Source of the DNA: Prevotellaceae bacterium UBA4301
Lineage (GTDB): Bacteria; Bacteroidota; Bacteroidia; Bacteroidales; Bacteroidaceae
Assembly (NCBI GenBank): GCA_002395775.1
Contig: DGUV01000070.1
Location: 1-10,312, forward strand
Length of the DNA: 10,312 nt
Direction: 5' to 3'
Made by a program: the position numbers and the translations under genes. Below, piece by piece: positions 1 to 9,200 of the stretch. The first letter of the stretch is position 1, and every line of letters starts with the position of its first letter. The notes below the pieces were generated by a model that saw only the letters and a list, made by a program, of their open reading frames with translations, was not told the DNA's origin and ran no database searches.

Positions 1-630
1 GAGTTGCCTGAATTTTCGCGTTCGGTGCTCGAAGTGCTCCGTCAGCCGCTCGAGGACCGCATCATCAATGTCTCCCGGGCCAAGTATTCCGTCACCTATC
101 CCGCTTCGTTCATGTTCGTGGCTTCCATGAATCCCTGTCCCTGCGGCTACTATGGCGACCCCACCCACCATTGCACCTGCACACCCGGGCGCATCCAGCA
201 ATACATGTCCAAGATTTCGGGCCCCCTGCTTGACCGCATCGACCTGCAAATCGAGATTTCGCCCCTGCCCTTCAAGGACATCTCGCAGGCAGCCCCTGGC
301 GAGCCCAGCGCGAAGATTCGCGAGCGGGTCATTCGTGCGCGGCAGATTCAGGAACAGCGTTTCGCAGGCACTAAGGGAGTGCACTGCAACGCCCAGATGT
401 CGGAACGCATGATACACGAGTTTGCCCAGCCCGACGAGCAGGGCCTCGACATGCTGCGCATGGCCATGGAGCGGCTCTCGCTCTCCGCTCGCGCCTACAA
501 CCGCATCCTCAAGGTCGCCCGCACCATCGCCGACCTTGCCGGCTCAAAGAAGGTCCAGTCCACCCACATCGCCGAAGCCATTGGCTACCGCAACCTCGAC
601 CGCGGCGACTGGGCGGAACGAGGAGGATAA
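1..630 (+). CDS. comM: ComM/YifB-family Mg-chelatase-like AAA+ ATPase, C-terminal part (5' truncated by window)
   Basis: Reading starts in frame at base 1, so the N-terminal part, including the Lon-type domain and Walker A, lies outside the window; 209 residues remain. Seen: an ASMNPCPCGYYGD segment with paired cysteines at fragment residues 46/48 and 58/60, the typical YifB/ComM cysteine cluster. GPLLDRID follows at 74-81, the conserved end of the AAA+ core in Mg-chelatase-type ATPases. The C-terminal helical Mg_chelatase_C region includes LSARAYNRILKVARTIADLAG, broken here as LSARAYNRILKV then ARTIADLAG, and ends in YRNLDR. Family knowledge: ComM is a hexameric branch-migration helicase that aids integration of incoming DNA during natural transformation in Vibrio; its role in Bacteroidetes is less defined. 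The name is by family; the function here is inferred. It ends 42 nt before the UPF0145 gene on the same strand. Confidence 0.93.
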   Translation, partial: ELPEFSRSVLEVLRQPLEDRIINVSRAKYSVTYPASFMFVASMNPCPCGYYGDPTHHCTCTPGRIQQYMSKISGPLLDRIDLQIEISPLPFKDISQAAPGEPSAKIRERVIRARQIQEQRFAGTKGVHCNAQMSERMIHEFAQPDEQGLDMLRMAMERLSLSARAYNRILKVARTIADLAGSKKVQSTHIAEAIGYRNLDRGDWAERGG

Positions 631-672
631 TACATTCGCAAGTTCATTCATAAACCTTAAACCTTAATTATT

Positions 673-990
673 ATGATACTGACAACAACCCCACAGATTG
701 AAGGCCAACCCATCCGCGAGTACAAGGGAGTGGTGACAGGAGAAACCATTATCGGTGCAAACTTTGTGAAGGACTTCTTTGCAGGCATCCGCGATATCGT
801 CGGTGGCCGCTCTGGCAGTTACGAAAAGGTGCTGCGCAAGGCAAAGGACACCTCGATGAAGGAAATGATGGAGCGCGCCAAGGAACTGGGCGCCAATGCC
901 GTGGTAGGCATCGACATCGACTACGAAACCATAGGCGAAACCAATTCCATGCTCATGGTGGCAACCAGCGGGACGGCCGTGCTGATTTGA
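673..990 (+). CDS. UPF0145 / YbjQ-family small protein (heavy-metal-binding domain annotation)
   Basis: A 105-residue protein, the usual full length for UPF0145 (YbjQ, DUF74). Seen: EYKGVVTGETIIGANFVKDF near the N-terminus, then the family hallmark DIVGGRSGSYEK, a charged helix (AKELGANAVVGIDIDYE), and a C-terminal MLMVATSGTAVLI strand. There is no signal peptide or membrane segment, so it is probably cytoplasmic; the family forms small oligomers. The biochemical role is not established; database names such as 'heavy metal-binding domain' rest on weak evidence and no metal-binding cysteines or histidines are visible here. The ATG at 673 is preceded by an AT-rich leader (ccttaattatt) with no Shine-Dalgarno, usual for Bacteroidetes. 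It may be co-transcribed with comM, 42 nt upstream; I see no convincing promoter of its own. Confidence 0.92.
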   Translation: MILTTTPQIEGQPIREYKGVVTGETIIGANFVKDFFAGIRDIVGGRSGSYEKVLRKAKDTSMKEMMERAKELGANAVVGIDIDYETIGETNSMLMVATSGTAVLI

Positions 991-1006
991 TTTTGTCTTC
1001 GAAATA

Positions 1007-1039
1007 TTTGTGTGGAATGGAAAAATTTTCGTAGATTTG
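1007..1039 (+). promoter_or_regulatory. Bacteroidetes-type sigma-ABfr promoter for the susC-susD-GH85 cluster
   Basis: A TTTG at 1007-1010 is followed after 21 nt by TAGATTTG at 1032-1039, matching the Bacteroidetes consensus (-33 TTTG/TTG, -7 TAnnTTTG). It predicts transcription starting near 1044-1047, a leader of about 25 nt and a susC start at 1070. The leader (gaaaatacaATG) is A-rich with no Shine-Dalgarno. It lies wholly in the 79-nt gap after the UPF0145 gene. No operator half-sites are obvious, so how the cluster is induced cannot be told from here. Confidence 0.72.
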
Positions 1040-1069
1040 TGGAGTGATACCATGTAAAACGAAAATACA

Positions 1070-4000
1070 ATGACAAAAAGCAATGAACGAATGCTGTTTG
1101 CCAGAGTGGTTCTGGTGGCAGCAATGCTGGTGCTTTCGCTGTGCCCAGCCATGGCTCAGGACCATAGTGTGAGAGGCGTGGTGGCCGACGACCTGGGCGA
1201 GCCCTTGACGGGAGCCATAGTCAGGGTGAAAGGCGTTGACAACAAGTTGTCGAGTTGCGACATCGACGGACGTTACTCGCTCACAGGCATCAAGCGCAAC
1301 GATGTGCTTGTGGTGACCTTCGTGGGATTCACCCCTCAGGAGATTCCAGTCAACGGACGCACGGTCATCGACGTGAGAATGAAGGAGGAGAACAACACTA
1401 TGAACGAGGTTGTCGTAACCGCCATGGGTATCCTGCGCAAAGAGAAATCGCTGACCTATGCCACGCAGAAGGTGACCTCCGACGACTTCATGAAGGTGCA
1501 GGACGCCAATGTAGCCAACTCACTCGAGGGCAAGGTGGCCGGCATCACCATCACACCCAGTGCCGGCGGCGCAGGTGGAGCATCGAAAATCATGCTTCGC
1601 GGCAACAAGTCCATTCTGGGCGATTCTTCGCCCTTGATCGTCATCGACGGAGTGCCCATGACCAACGACATCCGCAACCAGACCAACAACTCGCAGAACA
1701 TGACGGAATACGTCTCGACGGAGGGTGGCGATGCGTTGTCCATGATCAATCCCGACGACATCGAAAGCATCAATGTACTGAAGGGAGCCAATGCTGCTGC
1801 CCTTTATGGTTCGCGGGCAGCCAATGGTGTGCTCATGATAACCACGAAGAAGGGACGGAGCGGAAAAATCCAAGTGAGCTATACGGGTAACGTGACTTTC
1901 GACGTGCCTCTGACCACGCCCAAGATACAGAACCGCTATGGCGCTGCCGTTGATGCCCAAGGTTACCTTGGCGCGGCCAACAGCTGGGGAGGCAAAGTCA
2001 CCGACTCGCCCCTTACGGCTTTGGCCCGTGAAACGGAGAAGATGCCCTATGAACGGCAAATCCATCTGCGAAACTATGGCAACGACGACGTGGCCGACTT
2101 CTACCGGACAGGCGTGACGGCAAACAATTCCGTCTCCATCTCCGGCGGCACCGACAAGGTGCAGAGCTACGTATCCGTGGCCAACAGCCATGCGCTCGGA
2201 CTCATCGAGACGAACAACTACAACCGAAACACGGTGGCTTTCCGCCAGACCTATACGCTCTGGAAGCGGCTGACGATAAATGCTTCGCTCAACTATGCCC
2301 AGACACGCACGCGAAACCGCATTGGCGGAGGCACCGTCGGCAATCCCATCTATCACCTCTACACCGCACCTCGCAACATAGACATGGACTACTATCGCCA
2401 CAACTATGCCATCAGCGATGCCAAGTGGCTCTCTGAACCACAAGGCCATTATGTGCAGACCGAAACGGGATTCATCCGCCAGAACGACCGCGCCGAACTC
2501 ACCGGCCCGATGATGAACTATGCCTACATGGATGCCCGCCAGAACAATCCCTACTGGCTGCTCAAGCAGAACCGGGGCTACAACAAGGAGGACCGCGTGT
2601 ACGGAAGTTTCCAGGGCAACCTGGACATTTGGGACGGTCTTTCGGCCCAGGCCCGCTTCAATTTCGACTACGACAAGTATCAGGAGCAGAGTGTGCGCTA
2701 TGCCACCACATTCTCTCCCGCTTCGATGTATGATTTCGGAACCTACAACAAGCGCCGCGACAATAAGTCGGAAATCTATGTTGACTACATGCTCAACTAC
2801 AACAAGACCTTCAAGGAGACATGGGGCGTGAGTGCCAACATCGGATGGACGGGCCACACCACGAAGAATGCATATTATGGAACCTACATTGCCAATGCCA
2901 CATACGTTGACCCCCTGAACCAGCAGCTTATGACGCAGGTTAACCGCTTCGACACCTCTTCGGGCAGTTCCGGCGTCACCACCGAGAGCCAGAACAACAA
3001 CTGGGACCGCGCTTGGCTGGCTACGGCGCAGTTGGGATGGAAGGAGCGCATTTATGTCGATGCCTCATGGCGAAGGGATGAATACCGCGTGTTCCGTCAG
3101 TTCCCCGACAAGCCACAGGCCTACAACTACTATGGCTTTGGTGCAAACGCCCTGCTGAGCGACCTGTTCAAGTTGCCGGAATGGTGGACTTATGCCAAGT
3201 ATCGCATCTCCTATTCCCAGGTGGGTAATGCCGTCCCGGCCCGTCTCTATTACGGTGCTGGCAGCAACAACCGCACCGGGGCCCTCAGTTCCACCAGCAT
3301 CCTGCTGCGCAACGTGAAGCCCGAGGAGACCCATTCCTTCGAGACGGGTCTTGAGCTCCTGTTCTTCGACAACCGGCTCAGCCTCGACGTTACTTATTAT
3401 AATAGTACCATCAAGGACCTCTACATGGGCATCGGCAACACCGCCGGCATCACCGTCTGGGACAATGTGGCTTCGTTGCGCAATCAGGGCATTGAGGCCA
3501 CCTTGGGCTACAACTTCCGCTTCGGAAAGCATGTCCGCTGGCGCACAGCCGTCAACTTCTCCTACAACAAGAACAAGATTCTCAGCGTGGGCACCGACGA
3601 GCGCGGCAACAAGAACCGCGTCTTCACCGATGTGGCCGGAGTGCGTGTGCGTTACACCGAGGGCGACTCCTATGGCGACATGTATGTCCGCGACCTGCGC
3701 CGCAACGAGGATGGCACCATCTTCCTGTCCAGCAGCGGCAACATTGCCAAGGAAGGGCTCTACACAAAGTACATCGGCAACATGAATTCGCCCTACCAAC
3801 TCGGTTGGACCAACACCGTGAATTGGAAGAACTTCCAGTTCTCGATGCTCATCAACGGACGGATAGGCGGCAAGGTCATCTCGCTCACCGAGGCCTTCCT
3901 CGATGAAATGGGCCTTTCTGAACGCACGGCCGACGCTCGCGATTATGCCTATGCCAACAATCTCTTCACTCCCGATGGTGCTCCGGCCATGTATCTGCCT

Positions 4001-4324
4001 GACGGCAGCGGCCGTACCATTGGTGTGCAGAACTACTATCAGGTGATGGGAGCCCGCGGAAGCCAGTATTCGCCGCTTTATGTCTATAACGCCACGAACT
4101 TCCGTTTGCGCGAGCTTTCCCTCGGCTACATCTTCAAGGACGTCTTCGGCGAGAACAAGGACATCAGCCTCTCCTTCATCGCCCGCAACCTCTTCTTCTT
4201 CTACAAGGATGCTCCCGTTGACCCCGACATCTCTCTCTCCACTGGCAACGGTCTGGGAGGCTTCGAGCTCTTCAACATGCCATCCACCCGTTCCTTCGGT
4301 TTCAACGTGAAGATGACGTTCTGA
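1070..4324 (+). CDS. SusC/RagA-family TonB-linked outer-membrane transporter
   Basis: A 1084-residue outer-membrane barrel that would import oligosaccharides captured by its SusD partner, powered by TonB. Domains seen: signal peptide at residues 1-29/30 (hydrophobic VVLVAAMLVLSL, then CPAMAQ); a carboxypeptidase-D regulatory-like beta domain at about 33-107 (VRGVVADDLGEPLTGAIV, FVGFTPQEI); a TonB-box segment NEVVVTAMG at 112-120; the plug; and the SusC signature KGANAAALYGSRAANGVLMI at 238-257. The remainder is barrel, rich in aromatic and Asn residues, ending in VKMTF with the C-terminal Phe typical of outer-membrane barrels. The ATG at 1070 fits the promoter just upstream; Met8 (1091) is an alternative that would leave a shorter signal-peptide n-region. 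susD follows after 51 nt. Substrate cannot be read from SusC; the GH85-like neighbour suggests N-glycan fragments. Confidence 0.96.
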   Translation: MTKSNERMLFARVVLVAAMLVLSLCPAMAQDHSVRGVVADDLGEPLTGAIVRVKGVDNKLSSCDIDGRYSLTGIKRNDVLVVTFVGFTPQEIPVNGRTVIDVRMKEENNTMNEVVVTAMGILRKEKSLTYATQKVTSDDFMKVQDANVANSLEGKVAGITITPSAGGAGGASKIMLRGNKSILGDSSPLIVIDGVPMTNDIRNQTNNSQNMTEYVSTEGGDALSMINPDDIESINVLKGANAAALYGSRAANGVLMITTKKGRSGKIQVSYTGNVTFDVPLTTPKIQNRYGAAVDAQGYLGAANSWGGKVTDSPLTALARETEKMPYERQIHLRNYGNDDVADFYRTGVTANNSVSISGGTDKVQSYVSVANSHALGLIETNNYNRNTVAFRQTYTLWKRLTINASLNYAQTRTRNRIGGGTVGNPIYHLYTAPRNIDMDYYRHNYAISDAKWLSEPQGHYVQTETGFIRQNDRAELTGPMMNYAYMDARQNNPYWLLKQNRGYNKEDRVYGSFQGNLDIWDGLSAQARFNFDYDKYQEQSVRYATTFSPASMYDFGTYNKRRDNKSEIYVDYMLNYNKTFKETWGVSANIGWTGHTTKNAYYGTYIANATYVDPLNQQLMTQVNRFDTSSGSSGVTTESQNNNWDRAWLATAQLGWKERIYVDASWRRDEYRVFRQFPDKPQAYNYYGFGANALLSDLFKLPEWWTYAKYRISYSQVGNAVPARLYYGAGSNNRTGALSSTSILLRNVKPEETHSFETGLELLFFDNRLSLDVTYYNSTIKDLYMGIGNTAGITVWDNVASLRNQGIEATLGYNFRFGKHVRWRTAVNFSYNKNKILSVGTDERGNKNRVFTDVAGVRVRYTEGDSYGDMYVRDLRRNEDGTIFLSSSGNIAKEGLYTKYIGNMNSPYQLGWTNTVNWKNFQFSMLINGRIGGKVISLTEAFLDEMGLSERTADARDYAYANNLFTPDGAPAMYLPDGSGRTIGVQNYYQVMGARGSQYSPLYVYNATNFRLRELSLGYIFKDVFGENKDISLSFIARNLFFFYKDAPVDPDISLSTGNGLGGFELFNMPSTRSFGFNVKMTF

Positions 4325-4375
4325 TGCCTTGCGACATGGATAATATGTAATTGAGAATTTAAATACACTATTCTT

Positions 4376-6181
4376 ATGAAACGGAACAACATATATGCGT
4401 TGATGGCAGCAAGCCTGATGGCAGCGGGAATGGTCTCCTGCATGGACTTCGATTCGCCGCTCGACACCCTCACCATCGACCAGGAAGTGGTGGACCCCAC
4501 CGTCCATGTGGGCAATCCCGAACAGATAGACTACGACATAGAGATTACGGAGCAAGAGTTCGACCAGGCCCTGGCATCGCTCGATGTCAACCTTCGTCAG
4601 GCCAAGGGAGGACAGTACGGAATGCGTGGCGGCAAGAATGGCGACTATCCCGGCGAACACGCCTATCAGCGGCAGTTCTCACTCGGACCCGACAACTATG
4701 CCCAATACACCACGGTGCCCCACTACGACTTCATGTACGGCACCCTTCAGAGCTCCTACGACATCAGCGTGGAGTTCAATCCCGGTCCCAACAGTTCCTA
4801 CCTCATCGTTAAGAACGCAATGGTGCCCCTGCTCAACCATCCTGCCATCGACTCCATTCCCGAGATGAAGGCCATCTATCTCTTGCTCTTCGACCAGGCC
4901 TCGCAGGAGATTGCCGACATCCATGGTGCATTCCCCTACGACGATTTCCTCTACAACAAGCAGACGTCGCCCTTCACCTACGTCGGTGTGGAGCACATCT
5001 ACAAGACCATCATCGAGCATCTCGACAAGATTACGGCCTGCCTTGCCCATTATGAGACACGTCCCGAATGGTACAAGGAGAAGCTCCAGCAACTGATGGA
5101 CGACAACCTCGATGTCTGCCAAAACAAGTTTTACGGCCGCAAGGGCGTAGCCGAATGGATTCGCTATGCCAATTCCCTGAAGTTGCGCATTGCCATGCAC
5201 TGCGTCAAGGTGGAACCCCTGCTGGCCCGCCAGTGGGCCGAGGAGGCCGTGGCAGGCGGTGTCGTGGAGACCCCCGAGCAGGAGTTTGGTCTCTACGGAT
5301 ACCAGTTAGGCTTCGGCCATCCGCTCAACATGATTTGGATTTCCTGGGGCGATGCTCGCCTGAGTGCCTCGTTCGAGAGCCTCCTCATGAGCCTCGACCA
5401 CCCCTACACCAAGGGTGAATATCCCTTCTTCAAGAACAACGGAGGCGCCATCGTCAACACCAAGACAGGCGAAGTCCTTGAGGCCGACACCCGCATCGTC
5501 GGTCTGCGCGAAGGCATCCATCCCGGCATGGGACAGAGCGCCGCCAGCAATCCGATGATCAACTACAGCGTCTTCGATGCCGACTACATGGCCCAGGCCC
5601 CGCTCTATCTGATGAAGATGTCCGAGGTCGATTTCCTCCGGGCCGAGGGAGCCTTGCGCGGCTGGAACATGGGCGGTTCGGCCCAGGAGTTCTACGAGCG
5701 TGGCATACGCTATGCCTATCTCTTTGAGCGTTCCGAGGTCTATTTCCATGAGGAATACGACGCTCTCGTCGAGGACTACCTGCAGCGTGCCGACCCCGTG
5801 CCCTACACCTATCACGACCCCATGGGCCTGGTGGCCGACGAACCCAGCGTCACAAAGATTGGCGTGAAGTGGAACGAAGCAGACGACCGCGAGACCAAGC
5901 TGGAGAAAATCATCACCCAGAAGTACATCGCCTCCTTCCCCAACAGTTTCGAGGCCTGGGTTGACCTTCGCCGTACGGGCTATCCCAAGGTATTCCCCGT
6001 GCTGAATGCCGACGAGGGCGACGGCACGCTCCGCCAGGGCGACATCATCCGCCGTTGCCCCTTCCCGGACACCGACGACTCCTCCGTGGCCGACATCCTC
6101 GACACGGGACTCGACGCCCTCGGCGGCGAGGACTATCAGGCCACACGCATCTGGTGGGACGTCGATGGTCCCAACTTCTGA
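4376..6181 (+). CDS. SusD/RagB-family surface glycan-binding lipoprotein (SusD-like_2 type)
   Basis: A 601-residue lipoprotein expected to cap the SusC barrel at the cell surface and bind glycan. Seen: lipoprotein signal peptide with lipobox MVSC, Cys22 as the lipidated residue, followed by MDFDSPLD, acidic residues near the +2 to +5 positions as in Bacteroidetes surface-export signals. The family's helical core includes YLMKMSEVDFLRAEGALRG at 411-429, and near the C-terminus KIITQKYIASFPNSFEAWVDLRRTGYP (FEAWVDLRRTGYP at 525-537), characteristic of SusD/RagB proteins of the SusD-like_2 group. Length is in the normal SusD range. The ATG at 4376 places the signal peptide correctly and is preceded by an AT-rich leader without Shine-Dalgarno. 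It sits 51 nt after susC and 62 nt before the GH85-like gene, so all three are probably one transcript. Confidence 0.94.
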   Translation: MKRNNIYALMAASLMAAGMVSCMDFDSPLDTLTIDQEVVDPTVHVGNPEQIDYDIEITEQEFDQALASLDVNLRQAKGGQYGMRGGKNGDYPGEHAYQRQFSLGPDNYAQYTTVPHYDFMYGTLQSSYDISVEFNPGPNSSYLIVKNAMVPLLNHPAIDSIPEMKAIYLLLFDQASQEIADIHGAFPYDDFLYNKQTSPFTYVGVEHIYKTIIEHLDKITACLAHYETRPEWYKEKLQQLMDDNLDVCQNKFYGRKGVAEWIRYANSLKLRIAMHCVKVEPLLARQWAEEAVAGGVVETPEQEFGLYGYQLGFGHPLNMIWISWGDARLSASFESLLMSLDHPYTKGEYPFFKNNGGAIVNTKTGEVLEADTRIVGLREGIHPGMGQSAASNPMINYSVFDADYMAQAPLYLMKMSEVDFLRAEGALRGWNMGGSAQEFYERGIRYAYLFERSEVYFHEEYDALVEDYLQRADPVPYTYHDPMGLVADEPSVTKIGVKWNEADDRETKLEKIITQKYIASFPNSFEAWVDLRRTGYPKVFPVLNADEGDGTLRQGDIIRRCPFPDTDDSSVADILDTGLDALGGEDYQATRIWWDVDGPNF

Positions 6182-6211
6182 CACACACCAAGGAAAAGTG
6201 AGACACACACC
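6180..6211 (+). repeat. Short direct repeat in the susD-GH85 gap
   Basis: The 10-mer GACACACACC occurs at 6180-6189, overlapping the susD stop codon, and again at 6202-6211, 22 bases apart. I see no promoter or hairpin in this 62-nt gap. It may be a chance low-complexity CA run or a small duplication at the gene end. Confidence 0.5.
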
Positions 6212-6243
6212 TTAAATAACTAACCATTTAACTCATCAACCGT

Positions 6244-9200
6244 ATGAAAAAACTAATCCTTCTCTCCCTCGTTGCCGTATTCAGTTTCGGCACCGCACAG
6301 GCCCAGGACTACGACGCCTCGGCCTCGCGTGAGATTTTCGACTTCTCCCACTTCGGTGAGAGCACCGTGCTCGACCTCTTCTACAAAGCCCAGCAGGCAG
6401 GGCGCGAATACCCCACCGTCGAGGAGTTTGAGGCCGCTGGCATCAGCCCCATGGACCTGGAGTTTGCCCGTTCCCACGTGCGTCCTCGTCCCATCATCGA
6501 CGACCAGGCCAACCAACTGCTTAGTGGTGTTAAGAACACCCGTCGTCTGTGGATGAACATCCCCATGGGCACTGCCAAGGGCATGGGCGGTTATCCCGGC
6601 ACCAATGCTGGCGACGACACCTACTCCATCTGGAACTACACCCACCTCTTCGGCTCCTGGAACCACGGACTCTTCCAAGCTCCCGGTTGCTGGATTGATG
6701 CCGCCCACCAGAACGGCACCGACATCTTCACCGGCATCAAGTTCTTCGAGTCGTGGACGCCCGGCAGCGGCGACGGCGCCTACAGCAAACTCATCACTGA
6801 GAAGAATGCCGATGGCAGCTTCAAGTACGTCAAGCCCCTCATCAGTGCCCTCCTCTATTACGGAGCCGACGGCATCAACTACAACTGGGAGGACGGTTCC
6901 TACAGCAACGCCGACATCATCGCCTTCCACAAGGCTCTCTACAAGGAGGCTGAGGCTCGGGGCTTCAAGAACTTCCACATCGGACTCTACACCAATCAGA
7001 GCACCCTCACGGCCAACAACGCCAACGCCCTCTTCGGCAACAGCGAAGGCCGCACCGCCGACACCTTCCTCAACTATTCGGCCAACAACTTCATCTCCTC
7101 CATGGCCATGCGCAGTTCCGAGACTGCTGCCCAGAACGCCATGGGCACCACCGACGGCCTCTACGCCGGCGCCTGGATTGTGACCATGAACCGCAGCTGG
7201 ACCAACCTCAACGGCCGCGACATCGGTGCCGTCCTCTGGGGCGAACACGGCAACAGCCGCTTCTGGAGCAACAACGTCGGCAACGACGCCACCGAGTTCC
7301 AGGCCAACTACCAAGCCCTGCTCGAGCGCACCGTCTCCGGTGGTAATCGTAACCCGGCCAAGCGTCCGACGATGCAGAACAGCGGCAACGAGTGGGCATG
7401 GAGCGGCACCACACCTCCCCTCTCCAAGTTCGGCGGCCTGGCCACCTACTTCCCCGAGCGTTCGGCCATCCAGGGCAAGCTTCCCTTCCACAGCTACTTC
7501 AACACCGGCATCGGCGAAGTCTATCTCTACAAAGGCAAGAAGGCCCACGGCAACTGGTACAACATGTCCACCCAGGACATCGTCCCCACCTATCGTTGGC
7601 TTGTCTATAATGCCGGCACTACCACCGTCTCCACCATCCTCCAGCCCGAGTTCACCATCGAGGACTCCTACATGGGCGGCTCCTGCCTCAGACTCTCAGG
7701 CAAGGGCAGCGGTTCGGCCGACGTCGTTCTCTTCCGCACTGCCCTCACCGGCAACAGCGGACAGCCCTACGCCAAGTTGGCCGTGAAGACAGGTCGTGAA
7801 GGCCAGAACGAGACTGGTCTCAGCCTCATCCTCAAGGTAGGCGGCGAGTGGAAGGAATTCCCTGTAGGCCCCACCAGCGGCAAGACCTGGGAAGAAAAGC
7901 AAATCCAGCTCACCGGCATCAGTGCCACCGACCAGATTGACTTCGTCGGCCTCCGCGCCAAGGACGTCACCCCCAGCTATCAAGTCTATGTGGGCGAACT
8001 ACAGCTCAACGACGAAGCCACCCTCCAGCCTGCAGCCATTCGTGACGTCGTAGCCGAAGTCAAGCGCGAGACCACCACAGGCATGAGCGTCAAGCTCTAT
8101 TGGACACTCGACCAGGCCCCCGGCAAGTATGGGCTCACCTACAACGACGAAGCCAATATCGACCACTTCGAAGTCCTCTACAAGAATGGTGAGGATGGTC
8201 AGCCCAAGGTTGTCAGCCACGTCCAGGCATGGTCTGCTTTCGTGGGCAACATCAAGCTGGCCGCAGCCGACGCTCCCTACCTGGGCGTGCGTGCCGTCTC
8301 CACCGACCTCAAGACCTACTCCCAGCCCCGCTGGGTAGCCATCTCGCGCAGCACCAACGTCCCCGAGGGCGCAGGAGCCGATGCACTGGAGTACGGCGTC
8401 AGCGAGATTAATCCCGACGCCGACGGCTACAAGACCGCCATCCAGACCCGCTACCTCACCAGCATCACCACCAGCGGAGCCAGCGTTGCCGACATGAACT
8501 ACACCTGCAACGCCCCCGGTCCCGAGGCCGACCTCAACTACGTCAACGCCACCCAGACCGCCGTTCTGAAGGTCAAGCAAGGCGACGAAATCACCGTCAA
8601 CTACCAGTGGAACACTGCCAACGACGGCATTCAGTGGTGCATCATGAAGGGCTATGCCGACTGGAACATCAACGGATTCTTCGAAGGCACCACCGACGAA
8701 CTCATCATCGAGCAAGGCAAGGCCAACACCAACAACAGCATCGAGAACACCCCCGAGTACTCCTCTACGCCTCTCCATCCCAACGGCTACACCGACAATC
8801 CCTTCATCCCCTTCAAGATTAAGATTCCCGACGACGCCGTTTGCGGCACCTCGCGCATCCGCATCGTCTTCACCGACGCCTGGGCAGCCCATCCCGGCCC
8901 CGTAGGCCTCACCGCCAAAGGCTTCACCATCGACCTCGGAGTGGAGATTACCGGCACCAACCCACAGCGCCAGCCCACTGCCAAGCTCTATGACGAAGGC
9001 GAAGCCGGCGAACCCGAAGGACTCACCGACGGCATCCTCGCCACCAAGGGCGAGGCCAGCAACGCCTTTGTGGCAGGCGGCAAACTTCAGTTCACCAGCG
9101 TCGAGAAAGCCTGGATCTACACCACCGACGGCAAGCTCGTGCGCTTCCTGAGCAACCCTCGCGCCCTCGCCACTTCCAATTTCGCACCCGGACTCTACGT

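Noticed and set aside
610..640. Possible -7 element TACATTCG ahead of the UPF0145 gene
   Set aside because: It mismatches TAnnTTTG at one of the key bases and has no TTTG/TTG about 20 nt upstream.
1520..2857. 445-codon open frame on the minus strand inside susC
   Set aside because: It is antisense to a clear SusC, and its low-complexity Val/Gly/His/Ala composition is what a GC-rich gene yields when read on the opposite strand. No family motif is visible.
3065..4660. 531-codon open frame on the minus strand spanning susC and susD
   Set aside because: Same reason: it crosses the gap between two firmly identified genes and looks like a reverse-strand shadow.
6253..7548. 431-codon open frame on the minus strand inside the GH85-like gene
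   Set aside because: A Gly/Val/Glu-rich shadow of the coding strand, with no recognisable domain and no promoter.
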